Shown here piece after piece: positions 29,600 through 42,300 of a stretch of DNA of 64,000 nucleotides. The DNA comes from Symbiodinium kawagutii. Its lineage: Eukaryota > Sar > Dinophyceae > Suessiales > Symbiodiniaceae. The notes under the pieces are model-generated. The model was not told the DNA's origin, did no database searches, and saw nothing but the letters and a program-made list of their open reading frames with translations. Every line of letters begins with the position of its first letter. Within the stretch, counting starts at the first letter, position 1. Both the position numbers and the translations under genes were made by a program. The stretch is from positions 204,890-268,889 of the forward strand of contig VSDK01025429.1 of assembly GCA_009767595.1 (NCBI GenBank). The letters run 5' to 3'.

Positions 29600-32500
29600 G
29601 ATGATGGTGAGCTTGTTTGAGCCAGTATGTTTGCATCAAAATATGTGGGTGCGCCCCGTAGAATTGCATTGTCATTTCACGTAGCTTCCTGAGAGAGCAT
29701 GCTTGCGTCCTGATCGTTTGCACGTTTTGTCAAAGAAGAGAGCTACTGCAAACCCTACACCAAGACTAAGGTAGCGTCTTTATAAGCCTCAGATTGCGGT
29801 CACATCCTCCTGCAACTCAGATCCTGCCGAGATCCAATATCGGGTTTCCTTTCACCGTTTGGCCACCATTCAATGGCCATTTAGTTCACCATTTGAACCA
29901 TATTTACAATGATTTAAACCAATATTTGGCCACCATTTAGGCCACTGGATGGGCTTGGACAATCTTGAAAAACTATATAGTTCTCAGGCCCGCCTCGGCC
30001 GGATTGGCGTCAGCCATGCTGCGGCCAACTGGCAAAGCGAACGGGTGGTTGATGATGGCTTAGAATCATCCTACCCTGCGAGAATCATAGGACATGCAAG
30101 CAATACACATAGGGTTTACTAGCAACAATCAAAGGGGATTGAGAATTAACATGATGGAAGTCACAAATAACAGTTGGGATAAACTTTACTATACATGCAG
30201 CTGGTTTGTTGCTTTGTTGGTACAGTAGTGCGCGCTCTTTTTGGGAAGCAAACGTGTCCACCAGCGACCAATCCAAATGCCCGGTGGATCTGACAAACAA
30301 ATTCCAAATTTCGAATTCCTCGTGATGCAATCATGGTTGCTTGTGGGCTCATCACGCGCTTAAACATGATTGTTCTCCCATGACTAAACTTGAAATCGAT
30401 ATGGGAAAAACAGCAAACGCCGTATCATGAAGGGACTGGTAAGCCTAAGAAAACAAGTGAGGACAACCCGTTCAATCATTTATACCAATCCATCGGTAGT
30501 TGCATGTGAACATACGTACTGTTTTCACATCACTCTTGGAATATACTGTCCTTATGTAGGAAAATGAACATAAATCGAAGAACTTATATAATTTATATAA
30601 TTTCAATTGATGCATTTATACATTGTGGTCACATCAAATCGTCCGTTTGATGAAAAGCTGGATGATGCTGTCTCTAACTGCGCGCTTGGCGTTGAATACA
30701 ATGGAGGCTAGGTAGCTGTAGCACCAAATCGGGGTTACCTGCAGGTCTTCCAATCATTTCGGGAAACTGCCTGAAATTTCATTGGCTGAAACTGAAGTCG
30801 GATAAGATTTGACTTCTGGGGATGGAAGTTAAATTCCTGGTATAACCGCTGTTGGTTCAGCAAAGCCGCACAAAGTGATGTAGCATCTGACTTGGGATGA
30901 GCATGGGTTTTTGATGATAGTTGAGCCTAGGGAAGTCTATGGGCTTTAAGGCACCAACTCTGGCCCACAAGGCGTGTTCACCTTGTCTCGATGTGTTTCC
31001 GGTTTCCATGCTGCCCCGCCCACTTTGCTTGCTGGGCCACTCCGAATCCAGAGTCGGCAGCTGGCGCGGCCACGGAGCAGCAACGTGGCTACGACAGCAA
31101 ACAGGGCAACCAAGTTGCTGGGCAGCTTGAGTAGCTTCGTTCTAGGCATCTGCGCGCTGTCTGTTTCGTGTCAGTCTGCTGAAATCAATGCAATCGTGTG
31201 GATGGTCATCTTGACGTCCCGGTTCTGCTTGCAATGTTTTGCAGGTTCTGGTTGGAATCGGCTGCATCTTTTGAGGATTATCAGCTGCACATGGGTCAAT
31301 GCATGTCAATGCTGGCCCCGCCATGTCTCCAGAGAATTACAGCCAAAACCAGTTTTCTGCATTTTTGCCTTAGATACATCTGATTGACGAGTGACTTACC
31401 TGCTTGTCAAATGGTCATGCATGAAGCAAGCCGATGAGAAGCAATAAGAGCAAATATTGGATTGGGTTTTAGCACGGCAATGCCAGTACTACTCATCCCG
31501 GCAGCGTTGGCATGTGAGATGCTACGAAACCCTGCTACATTTTCTGCAACCTTCAAGGCTACACATTTCTTTGTTCGCTACGATGAGGCCAGTACCTATA
31601 TTGCCAAATTGTAACACATTGGGTAAGCTGAAGCCTGCTCAAACATTTCACACATTCCATTCTTCATGATTCCATTCCTGTTTTTTCGAAGAAAGTGCCC
31701 AAAGTCAAAGGGTGTCCAGTCCAATGAGCAAAAAAAATAGTGCACATAATGGAGAATTGCTCTTGCAGGTTACTTGTCTTAGTCTAAGCCATGTTGCAAA
31801 TTCTCAGTTTGTGGATGGGCTGATGTTGTTCATGCGAAAGGCCTAAAGCCACTCTCGCCAAAAGCCTCCCCAAGTTTCGAGTAGTTTGCAACCGATTTGA
31901 CGTAGTATAAGGGAATGTGCGGCAAAAGAAATATCAAAATGAAATGACTCGTCTTTTACCCACTCAGCCATCGCACAAATAAAAAGTGGAGTATACAATA
32001 CGTGTTCATCTATCCTAGAGGCATGCTTACAATATCGTACAACTATCTGCGAAGTACACATTGCCGGAAAATGGACGTTGTATCACAGTCTTCTCTCTCT
32101 CTCTATCTCTATCTCCAGGGCCCTCAGGCTTCTACGGGATCGGGTGTCATGAGCATGCATAAGCACAAACAGACTAAAGAAAAATATTTCAAACAAATAA
32201 ATGCAAGGATTCTGGCCGGACTCCCCTGGCTGAGGGTCCACACCATCGGGCAGAGACTCAGTTGGGTGACGCAAGCCGGCAAAGAGGAGGGACCATGATG
32301 CGAGATGTGGATGTTTTGGCATGATGCGGTGAATTTTGAAAATATATAACTAAAACTAATCAAATGTTTCCAAAATCAGATGTAAAATACATGGACGCCA
32401 TGTTCTCATCCAGATTCTGGATCCGCCCATGGCCCATGGGTGTGGAAAAGTGGTTTGGGTACAGCTATGACCTCCAAAATGGTGCCAAATGAGACTCAAC

Positions 32501-33000
32501 CAAGAAAATCCGAGAAGCAACCATACGCATGGACGTACCAAAGCAAAAACCCCGGCCACGTGAGTGACTTTGGTTCCTCCGCGTCCTTGATCTATTGAAC
32601 AATCAGCTGTCAAAATCGACCCCTCTTGTGACAAAGCAACTTTCTTCTTTCTTTCTATGCGTCAAAGAGTAGTCTCTTCTGCAAATGCCACTATCGGCAG
32701 GAAACTATACAACAAAAAAAAGAAACAAATACAAAAGTAAAACCGCACATCGTGCATCCACTGCCCAAGCCCATGGACACGCCATTGGCTTCTACATACG
32801 TACGTGCGGATATACGCATATATGCATCGATTTATCTATTTTTTGTGTGGCCGTGCATTTACAAGTGCGAATGTCACAATAGAGATATTATGCACATATA
32901 GATGCACGTGGGTTCAATCAACATGACAGTTTAATACATCAACCCACCTCAACATGTGGACCCGCTGGTTATCCCGAGCCATTCTTCAACATTCTTCAAC
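29600..33000. other. Stretch without a supported gene
   Basis: Mostly AT-rich. An open GC-richer patch at 30,950-31,390 is readable on both strands and lacks clear splice signals. I cannot assign a gene here. It may hold introns and the missing 3' exons of the glycosyltransferase-like gene. Confidence 0.5.
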
Positions 33001-33111
33001 ACCACCATGTTTTTTGCCAGGGCGTCACAATTCAACACCACCATGGAACTTAGAAATTGTCGACACTTTCTCGCCATTCCTGCACTGCTGAAGAACCACT
33101 GCTGGATATGC

Positions 33112-34354
33112 CCTGGACATGGCCCCGGGCATGCGTGGAGCAGGGCTGCGCCAGGGGACATGTGGCCACATCCTTCAGTTCTTCGGGCTTCATGGCCTTC
33201 CCATCGGTACCAGAGAAACGCTCCACCTGCGCTGAGGGAGGCTGCAGAAATTTGGGGCATTTCTTACATGCTTAGATATGCTTAGTCTTCAGGCTGAGTT
33301 TCAAAATCACACTTTTTGATCTGAGATACCTTGACCCCAAAATCTCAAGGCACAAATATGATCATAGACATTGTCTCATGACTTCCCATGAACTATTGGA
33401 CATGCCATCATTCCAGTGCTACCCATGCAATGGATTTACCGGAGGAATCCCAATAGCAAACTTCCTAAAGCATCCAACTTTGGGACGTGACCAACGCCAG
33501 GAATCTGTGCGATGCAAACGCCTGCAGTCCTTCTCGTGCAAACTCCACCTGTGACCCGCACTCACGGCTTCCATGGCGACCAGTCATCATTACAGCAGGG
33601 GCAGCATGACTTCGGCAAATGCCTACAAACCTGCAAGTAAGCTGCTCCTGCTTACAAACATGGATGCAATGTTCACAAAGAGCAACCTGTAAGCCTATAA
33701 GAGCATGTATCATGCAATATCAGGCACCTTCTCATTTTTCTGTTGCTTTCCATTCTGAAAAATTACACCACCAACATGGGCCCCGGTGAGTTTAGGGTCA
33801 GCAGCTGAATGAAATGTTGATCGGCAAAAAAGCCTTAAATGCAGTGTGTTGATCGCACAGTCACGGCATCACCTGATTCATGTCCCAGTGGTGTATGGTC
33901 CAGGAATAGGAAAAGTTCTATTTGCATTGCTTGATTGAACACTGAATGTATCCAATTACAGTAATGCACATGGATGGACATATGACCAAATCCGCACTTA
34001 AGATTACATGGCAACACCACCAACAAGCCTCCTACTACTACAGAATCTTTAGAGCTCTCGGGTCATGTAGACAGGGGGGTTGAGCAAAACCCTGAGCAGC
34101 TCTACGTCCGTCGTGCCGCTGACTCCAGACTATGAAATTACAAATCACAAAGCCAAAAACAACAAAACATCCATCATGAATATTCACGATTATGGCAAAT
34201 GCCACACCGAAGAAACCGAAGGAACTCGTGATCCCCGCGTTTCATATGCAGCTCTTGCTAAAGCCAGGGTCCAACAACGGTCGTGCAGCGCAGCCTGGGC
34301 TGATTCCCATCGTTGTGGGCTGCGGTCCAAGTTGATGACCAGGGTTTTGGGCAT
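33112..34354 (-). CDS. Glycosyltransferase family 25-like protein, N-terminal exons
   Basis: Three exons with agreeing phases: 34295-34354 (MPKTLVINLDRSPQRWESAQ), 33522-33548 (VEFAREGLQ, a 27-nt micro-exon) and about 33112-33226 (VERFSGTDGKAMKPEELKDV and on). Joined, they match the start of family 25 glycosyltransferases (the LPS/collagen galactosyltransferase type), where a hydrophobic strand ending INLDR is followed by a helix with ERW and the segment ERF..DGK. The ATG at 34354 is supported because the family starts just before this strand. An AG about 14 bases upstream could be the trans-splice acceptor. The later catalytic part with the acidic EDD motif was not found, so the gene is incomplete here or its other exons were missed. 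Confidence 0.7.
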
Positions 34355-35703
34355 GGTCGCTTTCGCCCCTGGCACGGCATCAAGCGACCGGTCGCATCAC
34401 CACTGTTTGATCGGAAGCTGATGGTGGCGACCATCAGGATTTTCATATTTTTCATATTTGTGAATATTTTGTTAAATATGTTGTCCACCATAAATCAACC
34501 ACTATGCAAACTCTCATCCGCCAAAATCAGCACTGGCCACCGTCACTAAATCGAAGTTAGACCCAAAACATCAGCATGAACCAATTTCGCTGACTAAAAC
34601 TTAGCCATCATTCACCACTACCATCACCAATGTTGTCAGCCTCTGCAGAGTGAAAGCTATTCCCCTGCCTTTGCTGCCGGTCTCCGCTGGGCGAATGCAT
34701 TTGCCACGCTGTGAGACTGGCGTTGCAGCAAGTCCAGCACAACAGGACACAAGAACATAACCGGTGCCGCAACAACCAAGAAGCAACAAATAGGTGCAGG
34801 TGAACATCCCAACGGCAATAAGTTGTACAATAAGATTAGCGATTGATCTTCACATATCTTCACTTTTGATTGACAGGGCTGATGTCTTTCTACACTTCCA
34901 TACTCCTACCGTTACCTGACGCTATCAACAGCTTAGCTAGTTGACATTGTCCAGATCAACAAGCCGCTTGTTCATGCCATGTCGGACCACTTTTATGGGA
35001 ACACACGCGCAATTTCCATGCCACCCCAAGTCACTTCACCATATTGGCATTCCGACAAATTGTGACAATGGCCCATGCACGCGCAATCAACAATCTGACA
35101 GGGCATGTGCATCTTTGTGAAAATTGGAGTTGGCACAGTGAATCTCATAAAGTGATCACCAGCGGTGGGCAAGCGAATAATGAGTGAAATTTGATGGTAT
35201 GGAGGTGCGCGAACAGTGTCAAAGCCGTTTGACAACAATAGATCATGGGGCCACTCTTGGAATGCCGCTCTCACACATGCTGTTGACCATTACACGACCA
35301 CCGCCCGCGATAGGCCATTGGCAAATTACGGTACTCTCTACCTCATCCATTTCCAGCACCAAGAGAATCCAAGGGACACCAAAAAAGACTGAGTCAGTCT
35401 AGCTACCCAAAACTGCTCATGGGCATTCGGCCGCTGAGCTGAGCTGATCCCAGCCATTGACTAATCACTACAGTGCCACCAACAAAAGCAAGCTACTAAT
35501 ATATCAAACAGCACAGGAACTCCCAATAATCGTACATATTCCATTCAATGTGAAAACCAGTCATTCATACACCATTGACATACATTCAGCCAGTTAAACA
35601 AGTCAAATAGCATTGATACACATGACATCATACCAATAAAAAACTGGTAGAAAACGTGGACAAAAACCCAAGCATTTTCAAATCTTGGGCCCCTGCACCG
35701 CGC

Positions 35704-36517
35704 CTTGAACCTTGGCGGCCTTGGCCCTTCGTCTTTCCCGTAGCGCTGCCACGGCACCGCCCGCCAGGCCAGCACAAAGACCAGCAGCGTCGCCCACCAC
35801 GAAGCTGGGGGACCTTGGAGGCTGGGAGGCTGGCAGTCGCTGCTAGTAGCCCTGGAATTTGCCCAGCAACACTGACCAGTCAACATGACCAAAGTAAAAC
35901 ATGAAGGAAATCTTGGAACATGAGGTTGCAAAAACCGTTTATCGATGTTTATCGCTTCAAAGAAAACCAAAATGTCTGTCATTGGTACTTCCCCAGTCGC
36001 ACTAGACCCAATTTTTGCCGTGGGATATAGCATATTGTTGGTGATTTGCNNNNNNNNNNNTGTAGGGAAATCTGACCAAAACCTTTGGTCACCAGTAATT
36101 ATTCATTATTTGCCGTTCATTGTTGTCATTATTATATAACCTGGGTCAATTGTCATAAGCAGGAGCAAACATCAGCAGCTCAATTGGCACCCATTCTTCA
36201 TCAACAAATCCTCAACTCTTTTTGACTCTGAGGAGCCATTGATGAACCATTATATAGTTTCCCATCGCTCAAGCAATACTTTACTGTGGTCTTTACTGTG
36301 CTCTAAACGTTCAAAAAACATTGCGAGGCATCAATCATCAACCACTGGTTTTGACTATAGACTGATGATAATGATCAGTAGCCATGAAGTCTCAGTATTA
36401 ATTAGCCAAGGATTGCCCAACCACCGACCACCATGATCAAGCATTGTGCCAAGCATGGTTAAACACGATGAACCACTTGTAGCCAGAATCAAACGACTAC
36501 AAGTATGAACCACTACT

Positions 36518-36567
<50 letters not shown>

Positions 36568-39310
36568 TCATCATCAACCACTATGTTGAAAAATATATTG
36601 CGCACAACATGCACAAAAAAAACATACAATCTATACCTGAATATGGATAGATAACCATAAGTAGTATATATATATATATTTAAAAATACAGATAGATACA
36701 CTGTATGCCCTATTGTCTGCTATCATCCCCTGTAGTTCACCTTATCCATCAACCATCAAACCCCTCCCCCCAACTGGGTTCCAGCAACGTCTGTGACTGC
36801 CGCGAGCTCAGAGAGCCGGGTGAGCTTGGCGCCCGGGTTCGAGGTGGTGCCTTGGGAATCGCAGCCAGTGGGGTGATTGCACTCTGGGAGAATAACCCGT
36901 CAATGATGGTGAACGATTGTGAATGATGGTTAGTTAGTGTTGGTTAATGGTGGTGAATGATGGTTGATGATGGTTAATGGTGGTGAATGATGGTTGATGA
37001 TGGTTATATTATGATGGTGAATGATGGCGAATGATGGTTAAACCAAGCTGGAAGATAAGAATGACCAGTTGGAATAGGTAAACCAGTAAACCAGCATAAG
37101 CAGTGAAAAATGACCAGCTTGAATTGGTAAACCAGCAAAAGAAAAGCCATGTATTTCTATGGTGGATCTTCCACGCAACCAAATGAATTTGCAACCAGTA
37201 TCTATCTTGAAATCATCCATGAATACCTTTTCTGAAGCCCAGACCATCTTGGCCAATGTCGAAAATATGTGGCACAATAGGTGCTCCTCGTAATTGATGC
37301 ACCTGGATATGGCAACATGCAATCCCCAGTGTTTTCTGAATAGTGGTTTGAATTATCATCAAAATGTCAAATGTGCTAGTCATTGGTAGGATGCGAACAA
37401 AAATGCTTTTAACCATCAGCGTTTACACCACCAACATGTCCTTCAGACTTATCTAAACATTGCGTAGGCCATATTGGGTTACAATTACTTACCCTGAAAC
37501 TATATCGAAGGCAATATTTCATTGATGAGACCAAGCAGCTAGGAGGTTAGTTGCAATACCCAGTGGCCAGTCTTGCTCAGAGTCTGCGGTCTTGCTCCTC
37601 TGTTGCTCATATTTCACAGTACTCATTGGAAATTGCTGGAAAATTGTTGGTTATTATCTCTTCTTATCTCTTATTATTAATCATCATTATTAATGGCTAT
37701 AACCCTTATAGAACCCTTGTCAAATTCCTATAAACCTCAGATCTTCCTGGCCACTGCCAAAACAATAAACCCCCACCAGGTGCACCAAACAAGCGCTGAC
37801 TGCTGGGTTACACATGCCCCTGGTTGGTTGCTTGTGTTGTTGTTTACTTGGCTGTGGGCTTCTTGCTGGTTCTATTGGCTTTTTGTTTGGCTTAGACACC
37901 ACAAGCATGAACTAAGGACGACCAGTTCACCATAAATCACCATGAAGTTCCATGAAATCACCATGCAATCGCTGAAATCACCATAAAAATCACCCTGAAA
38001 TCAGCATGAGATTACCATTAATCACCAGCACCAACCCTGACAACGCACCACTTCACCATCACCCCGCCGCCCCAGGCCAGGAAGGCCACCCTGGTGGCCA
38101 GGAAGGCCAGGCCCACGGCCTGGTCAGCGGAAATACCTATAAATCATGGGGTAAACGATGCTCCATTATCATAATGATTGTAGTGTTGTGGTTCAAACTG
38201 TGATAAACATACTTATGGATAATAATGTAGTGAGAATGAAATGCACCATCAATCATAATGTACATTGATGATTGTAAGATTGTGATGATAATCAAAAATA
38301 ACATTGATGGTTGTGAGACCCATGATTATACATTGATGGGTGCAATATTATTGATGATGTGTTTATGTATGTCATGATGACGGTCATTTATATATTTGTG
38401 CATTTTTTCGTTGTGGAAAAAAAGGAAAAGCATTTATTTATCTATTTGTTCATGCTAGAGCGGATATCTTGATCTTCCTTCCTTGTCATTTATCAGTCTA
38501 TTCAAACAATAGTTGTCCAGTTTATGATAGTTGACTCGCGTGTGTGTAAAGGCAACATGGCATCCGTACAGCATACCCATGCAATACACCGGTTCGGTCG
38601 CGCAAGCCTGTTCAAAAACCGTGATGCATTTTCAATGTTATGCGCAAATCCCAAAAATACAGATCAAAACAATACAAGTCACACAACCTAGGATGTGAAA
38701 CAGCAATTGATACATCTAATACAAGTCGCCCAGAATATGCCCAGAATAAGATCAACAACCAGTACTGAGCCAATCTTCCAACAACAAGAACAACAACAGC
38801 ACAGAAAGTTGCCCAAAACGCAGTTCAAATTCGACATTTGTTCTTGCCAATTGTATGTCCACGAGAGGGAAACTGGCAAGGCTGAACAACTGCCTGCCCA
38901 CCACCAGCCCAACCGAACAGCTCGAATTGATAAGAATCCGCGTCGAAACGTCCAAAAAATATGAGAAACATCAAAGGATTGGAAATTTAGGACAAACAAA
39001 AAGGCCTTGGTATCAAGGTAGTTCAAAGGTAGAACCCAAACTTGATTTACAAACTATCTTGACTATCTTGGAGGTTCATCAAAGTAGTTTGTTAATCAAA
39101 TCAAACTTCTCCTGCTGTGGTAGAACCCTGGTCCTCCCTAATTCGCAAGGTGTGAACCAACAAAACAGGATGAATTGCAGCAATGCACATGACACCCTTG
39201 CCTTGAAAAGGAAAGACATGGGGACGCTTCCTATTCACCAAACCAGCCAAAGCTAAAGCTGCGGCAAAAATTGCAACACTGTAGAAGCTTCTGACGCCTT
39301 TGCTGCACAT
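35704..39310 (-). CDS. Uncharacterised multi-exon gene with an N-terminal membrane/signal segment
   Basis: Four exons: 39202-39310 (start, MCSKGVRSFYSVAIF then AAALALAGLVNRKRPHVFPF), 37227-37302 (VHQLRGAPIVPHIFDIGQDG then LGFRK), 36775-36850 (TTSNPGAKLTRLSELAAVTD then VAGT) and 35704-35813 (SPSFVVGDAAGLCAGLAGGA then VAALRERRRAKAAKV). All have AG|G acceptors, with GC or GT donors. Phases agree for the last three, which supports one gene; one exon is missing after the first. The first exon has a hydrophobic stretch of about 17 residues followed by basic residues, as in a signal anchor. The last has a glycine/alanine-rich hydrophobic stretch followed by an Arg/Lys-rich tail. No family recognised. 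An 11-N gap lies just right of the last exon. Confidence 0.55.
36050..36060. other. Assembly gap (11 N)
   Basis: Run of N characters; the true gap length is unknown. Confidence 0.99.
36519..36563. repeat. (ATC)n microsatellite
   Basis: About 15 uninterrupted trinucleotide units. Confidence 0.95.
36941..37006. repeat. 30-bp tandem repeat, two full units and part of a third
   Basis: The units 36941-36970 and 36971-37000 are identical and themselves consist of degenerate TGGTTGATGA / TGGTGAATGA decamers. Similar degenerate decamers extend from about 36900 to 37040. Confidence 0.9.
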
Positions 39311-39319
39311 ATTTTGCCT

Positions 39320-42300
39320 CCTTGACTGAACTGGTCCTGATTCAAAACGATGTGTAAATGCCAATGGCCAGCAACCCAACAGAAACTTAGACTCTTTGTG
39401 AGGATGTCTGCCCAACAATTTTGAAAATTGACAATGGCCCCAACATGCTCAGTTTAAATAATATTAAATAATTACCAGAATGCAAATCATCTATGTGTCT
39501 TCGTGTCTGCGAGTCTGGATGACGTCAATCTGCAATCCATCCGGCTAAATAATCATTGTGAATGCCAGCGGCAAGGGCACATAGCATACAAGCCAGTGCC
39601 CCCTAGTCATAAGTTGGTGATATCACTGGTAGTTGCCCTAGTTATGACTTAACTTGAACTTTCCTATCTTGGGCATATGAGTATTTATGTGTTTATTATG
39701 CCTTACTCGTCGGTATCAGTTCATAAATCTGTGTGGTGTGCTCCAACCACTGCTGATAGCTGAGCCCATTTTCTTGTGGCACTGCTTCTGCCTGGTCTGG
39801 CCAGCACCCAGCACGTTCGGCCAGTCTGCAGTGAACACAAACGCCGTTGCTCAGTGAATTCGGCTCATATGAACGTAGGCTGTAGCTCTGTGGCTATGGA
39901 TCATGATGTGTTTATGTCTGCATGCATCTCTCTAGATCGGTGCGTGGAGTTTCCTGCATGGAATGCAGTGTTGTGGAAATTCCGTAGTATATTGTTTGAA
40001 GGTGTGAAATGTTTTTTTTTCTTAGCGTGTCATCCTCTGCATTTCCCTAGTTCTTTCATGTTCTCCCGTCTCCTCAGTTCAGCCATCCTCTCATCACTAT
40101 TTCTCCCCACTGTTTCCTTTTCCATTCCCCTTTCCGAACTGTTTACCCTTTCTTTATCCCAAATTGAATGTTTCTGCTGTTCTTCCGAACGTTCTTGCAC
40201 CTGGCAAATCCTCCCGCAGCAATGCTTGTCCGCATAACATCGCACAACCATACGTTGGTTTGATCTTGGCTGAACATGATGCTGGACTCTGGCGGTGAAA
40301 CGAACATGGCCGGTGGTTGACCGAGTTGAGGCTCACAAATCAACATTAACTGACTTCTTTTTTTAAAGTGCCCAGCAAAGTGGGGCTCTACCGTTAATGC
40401 TCGACATTCTTCCAAGGAAGGAGAGGAGCAAATGATCACAAAGAAGTTCCCCAAAAGAACCAGTTGCTGGTAGATTTTGATGATGTGACCACCTGCGAAG
40501 GACCGGTTCCTATCAAAAGCTAGCAACTATGAGCACAAGGAGTGACCACATCCTACTGGCCTGCAATAGCTGGTACTATTTCAACCTCAGGATTGCAAAT
40601 AAATAGCTGGCTTATGGTTTCAAGCGCTCTATCATATCGATCTATCAAGTATGACTCATGCATGATCAACGCCGCCCTCACCTAGCAACCGTCAACCAAC
40701 CTACCAAGAAGTCCTACCCGACCAAACAAACAGTCCACAGGCTTGAGAAATCAAATGGATCGCATATGGTTCAGAACCTTGTGCCCTGGTGAACACCTTT
40801 GCTATGTTTTGTTGGGATGTTCACCTAATTACCCCATTTAACGCTATACTATACCATTGATACAATTGGTTGCCACATGGCTCCAGATAGACCAAGAGTT
40901 ACGTTTGCATGTTGCGGCCCCTTGAGCAAACTCAACTTGGCATCTCCCAACACTTATTGCCGCAGCGAAGAAAAGTACCCAGGTCAGTCTGAGCGATTGG
41001 GGAAACAGCTCGGGGTCGCAGCAAGAACAAGCGATCATTCGCCAACCATAGCAATGACCCAAAAAGCTTCAGCTTCCGACAGTCAACCACCGACTGGCCC
41101 AGGCTTCATGGCGCCCGGCCCGGCCACCACTTTTCTGCCAAGGTGCGAAACTTCGGTCAGAGAACAAGGAACATTTAATGATTGCAGTTTGATTAATGAT
41201 TTTGCTTATTAAGATTGGTTTGAGGTGGTTTAAGTACATAGTTGGCAACGAAGTTCATTGATGGCCGTCTGCATGGTCAAGCTGAATAATCATGATGCCC
41301 AATTGATCAAACATAGAACATCAATGATTGATCAGTGATTGATGATCTGCATCCGATTTTATGAAACATAGAACGTCAGTGAGGTACCACCCCGTAGCAA
41401 TGCTGAAAAAACCTGTAAGACCTGGAGGATTTTGCCAGTAGGGGTCTACCCTTTGGAGGACTGAAGGAGGAGCCACCTCCAAAAATGCATCAATCTGAAT
41501 TCTATCTTGGTACACTATTAGAATGCCCTGGGCCTTGACGCATCTTGGCGCCTTCCCATGTGAAAGGATCATGTTTGCTTCTTGGTTGGTGGCTTGGAGG
41601 ACGACTGACCGTGTATGAACACCTGGCTAAACATGATTCTTGGAGGGTACAACCTGCTTTTGCTTGGTGCTCAGGTTTTCGAAATGATTCATTGAACTTG
41701 CCGCGGAGCCCTCAACAACAACTCATACATATTCGCTCTTGCAAAATTGAAGGATGTGGAAATTGAGCAGGTCCGATCAAAGCCACAACTGGGCTATCAA
41801 CAAATATCATGGTGTGGCCAGGTTGGCCTCTCAATCAGGGCAAAAATGTTGTCCATGTAATTGAGCCCTTCCCCGTACAGCCCCTGACTCCTGACCCCAC
41901 CAAAGAGATTACCTGCTTGAGGGAATAGAATGCCCATAATCTAAAATCTTGTGGGCTGTCTGTCTATGCCTGTCTACTTGAAGGTCGTTGGTTAAATATG
42001 TCCACTCAATTTGGGTGTTCTATCAGGAACGCATAGGAATGCCAGAGTGTAAAAACCAACGTTACCTGGGAGTCTGGGTACCGAATTAGGGGGGCTACCC
42101 CACTTTTCCTTTGTGCCATAGCATGCAAGGCAAGAAAAGCGTGGAAAAAAACATGGGGACAGTCTGGGACACCTCCATCCAGTATCAAGAATTTCACTTT
42201 GGACATCTTTGGACGCTTGTTTTGTCCATTTGTGTCCTATTCCTTTGATCTGTTTCTGGGTGAAGGCAAGACCCAAGTGGCCCCAAGCGATGCATTTGCG

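Noticed and set aside
30946-31387. GC-richer patch open on both strands (plus 30974-31387, minus 30946-31149), each with a hydrophobic stretch.
   Set aside because: I could not decide the strand, no consistent splice sites were seen, and no family is recognisable.
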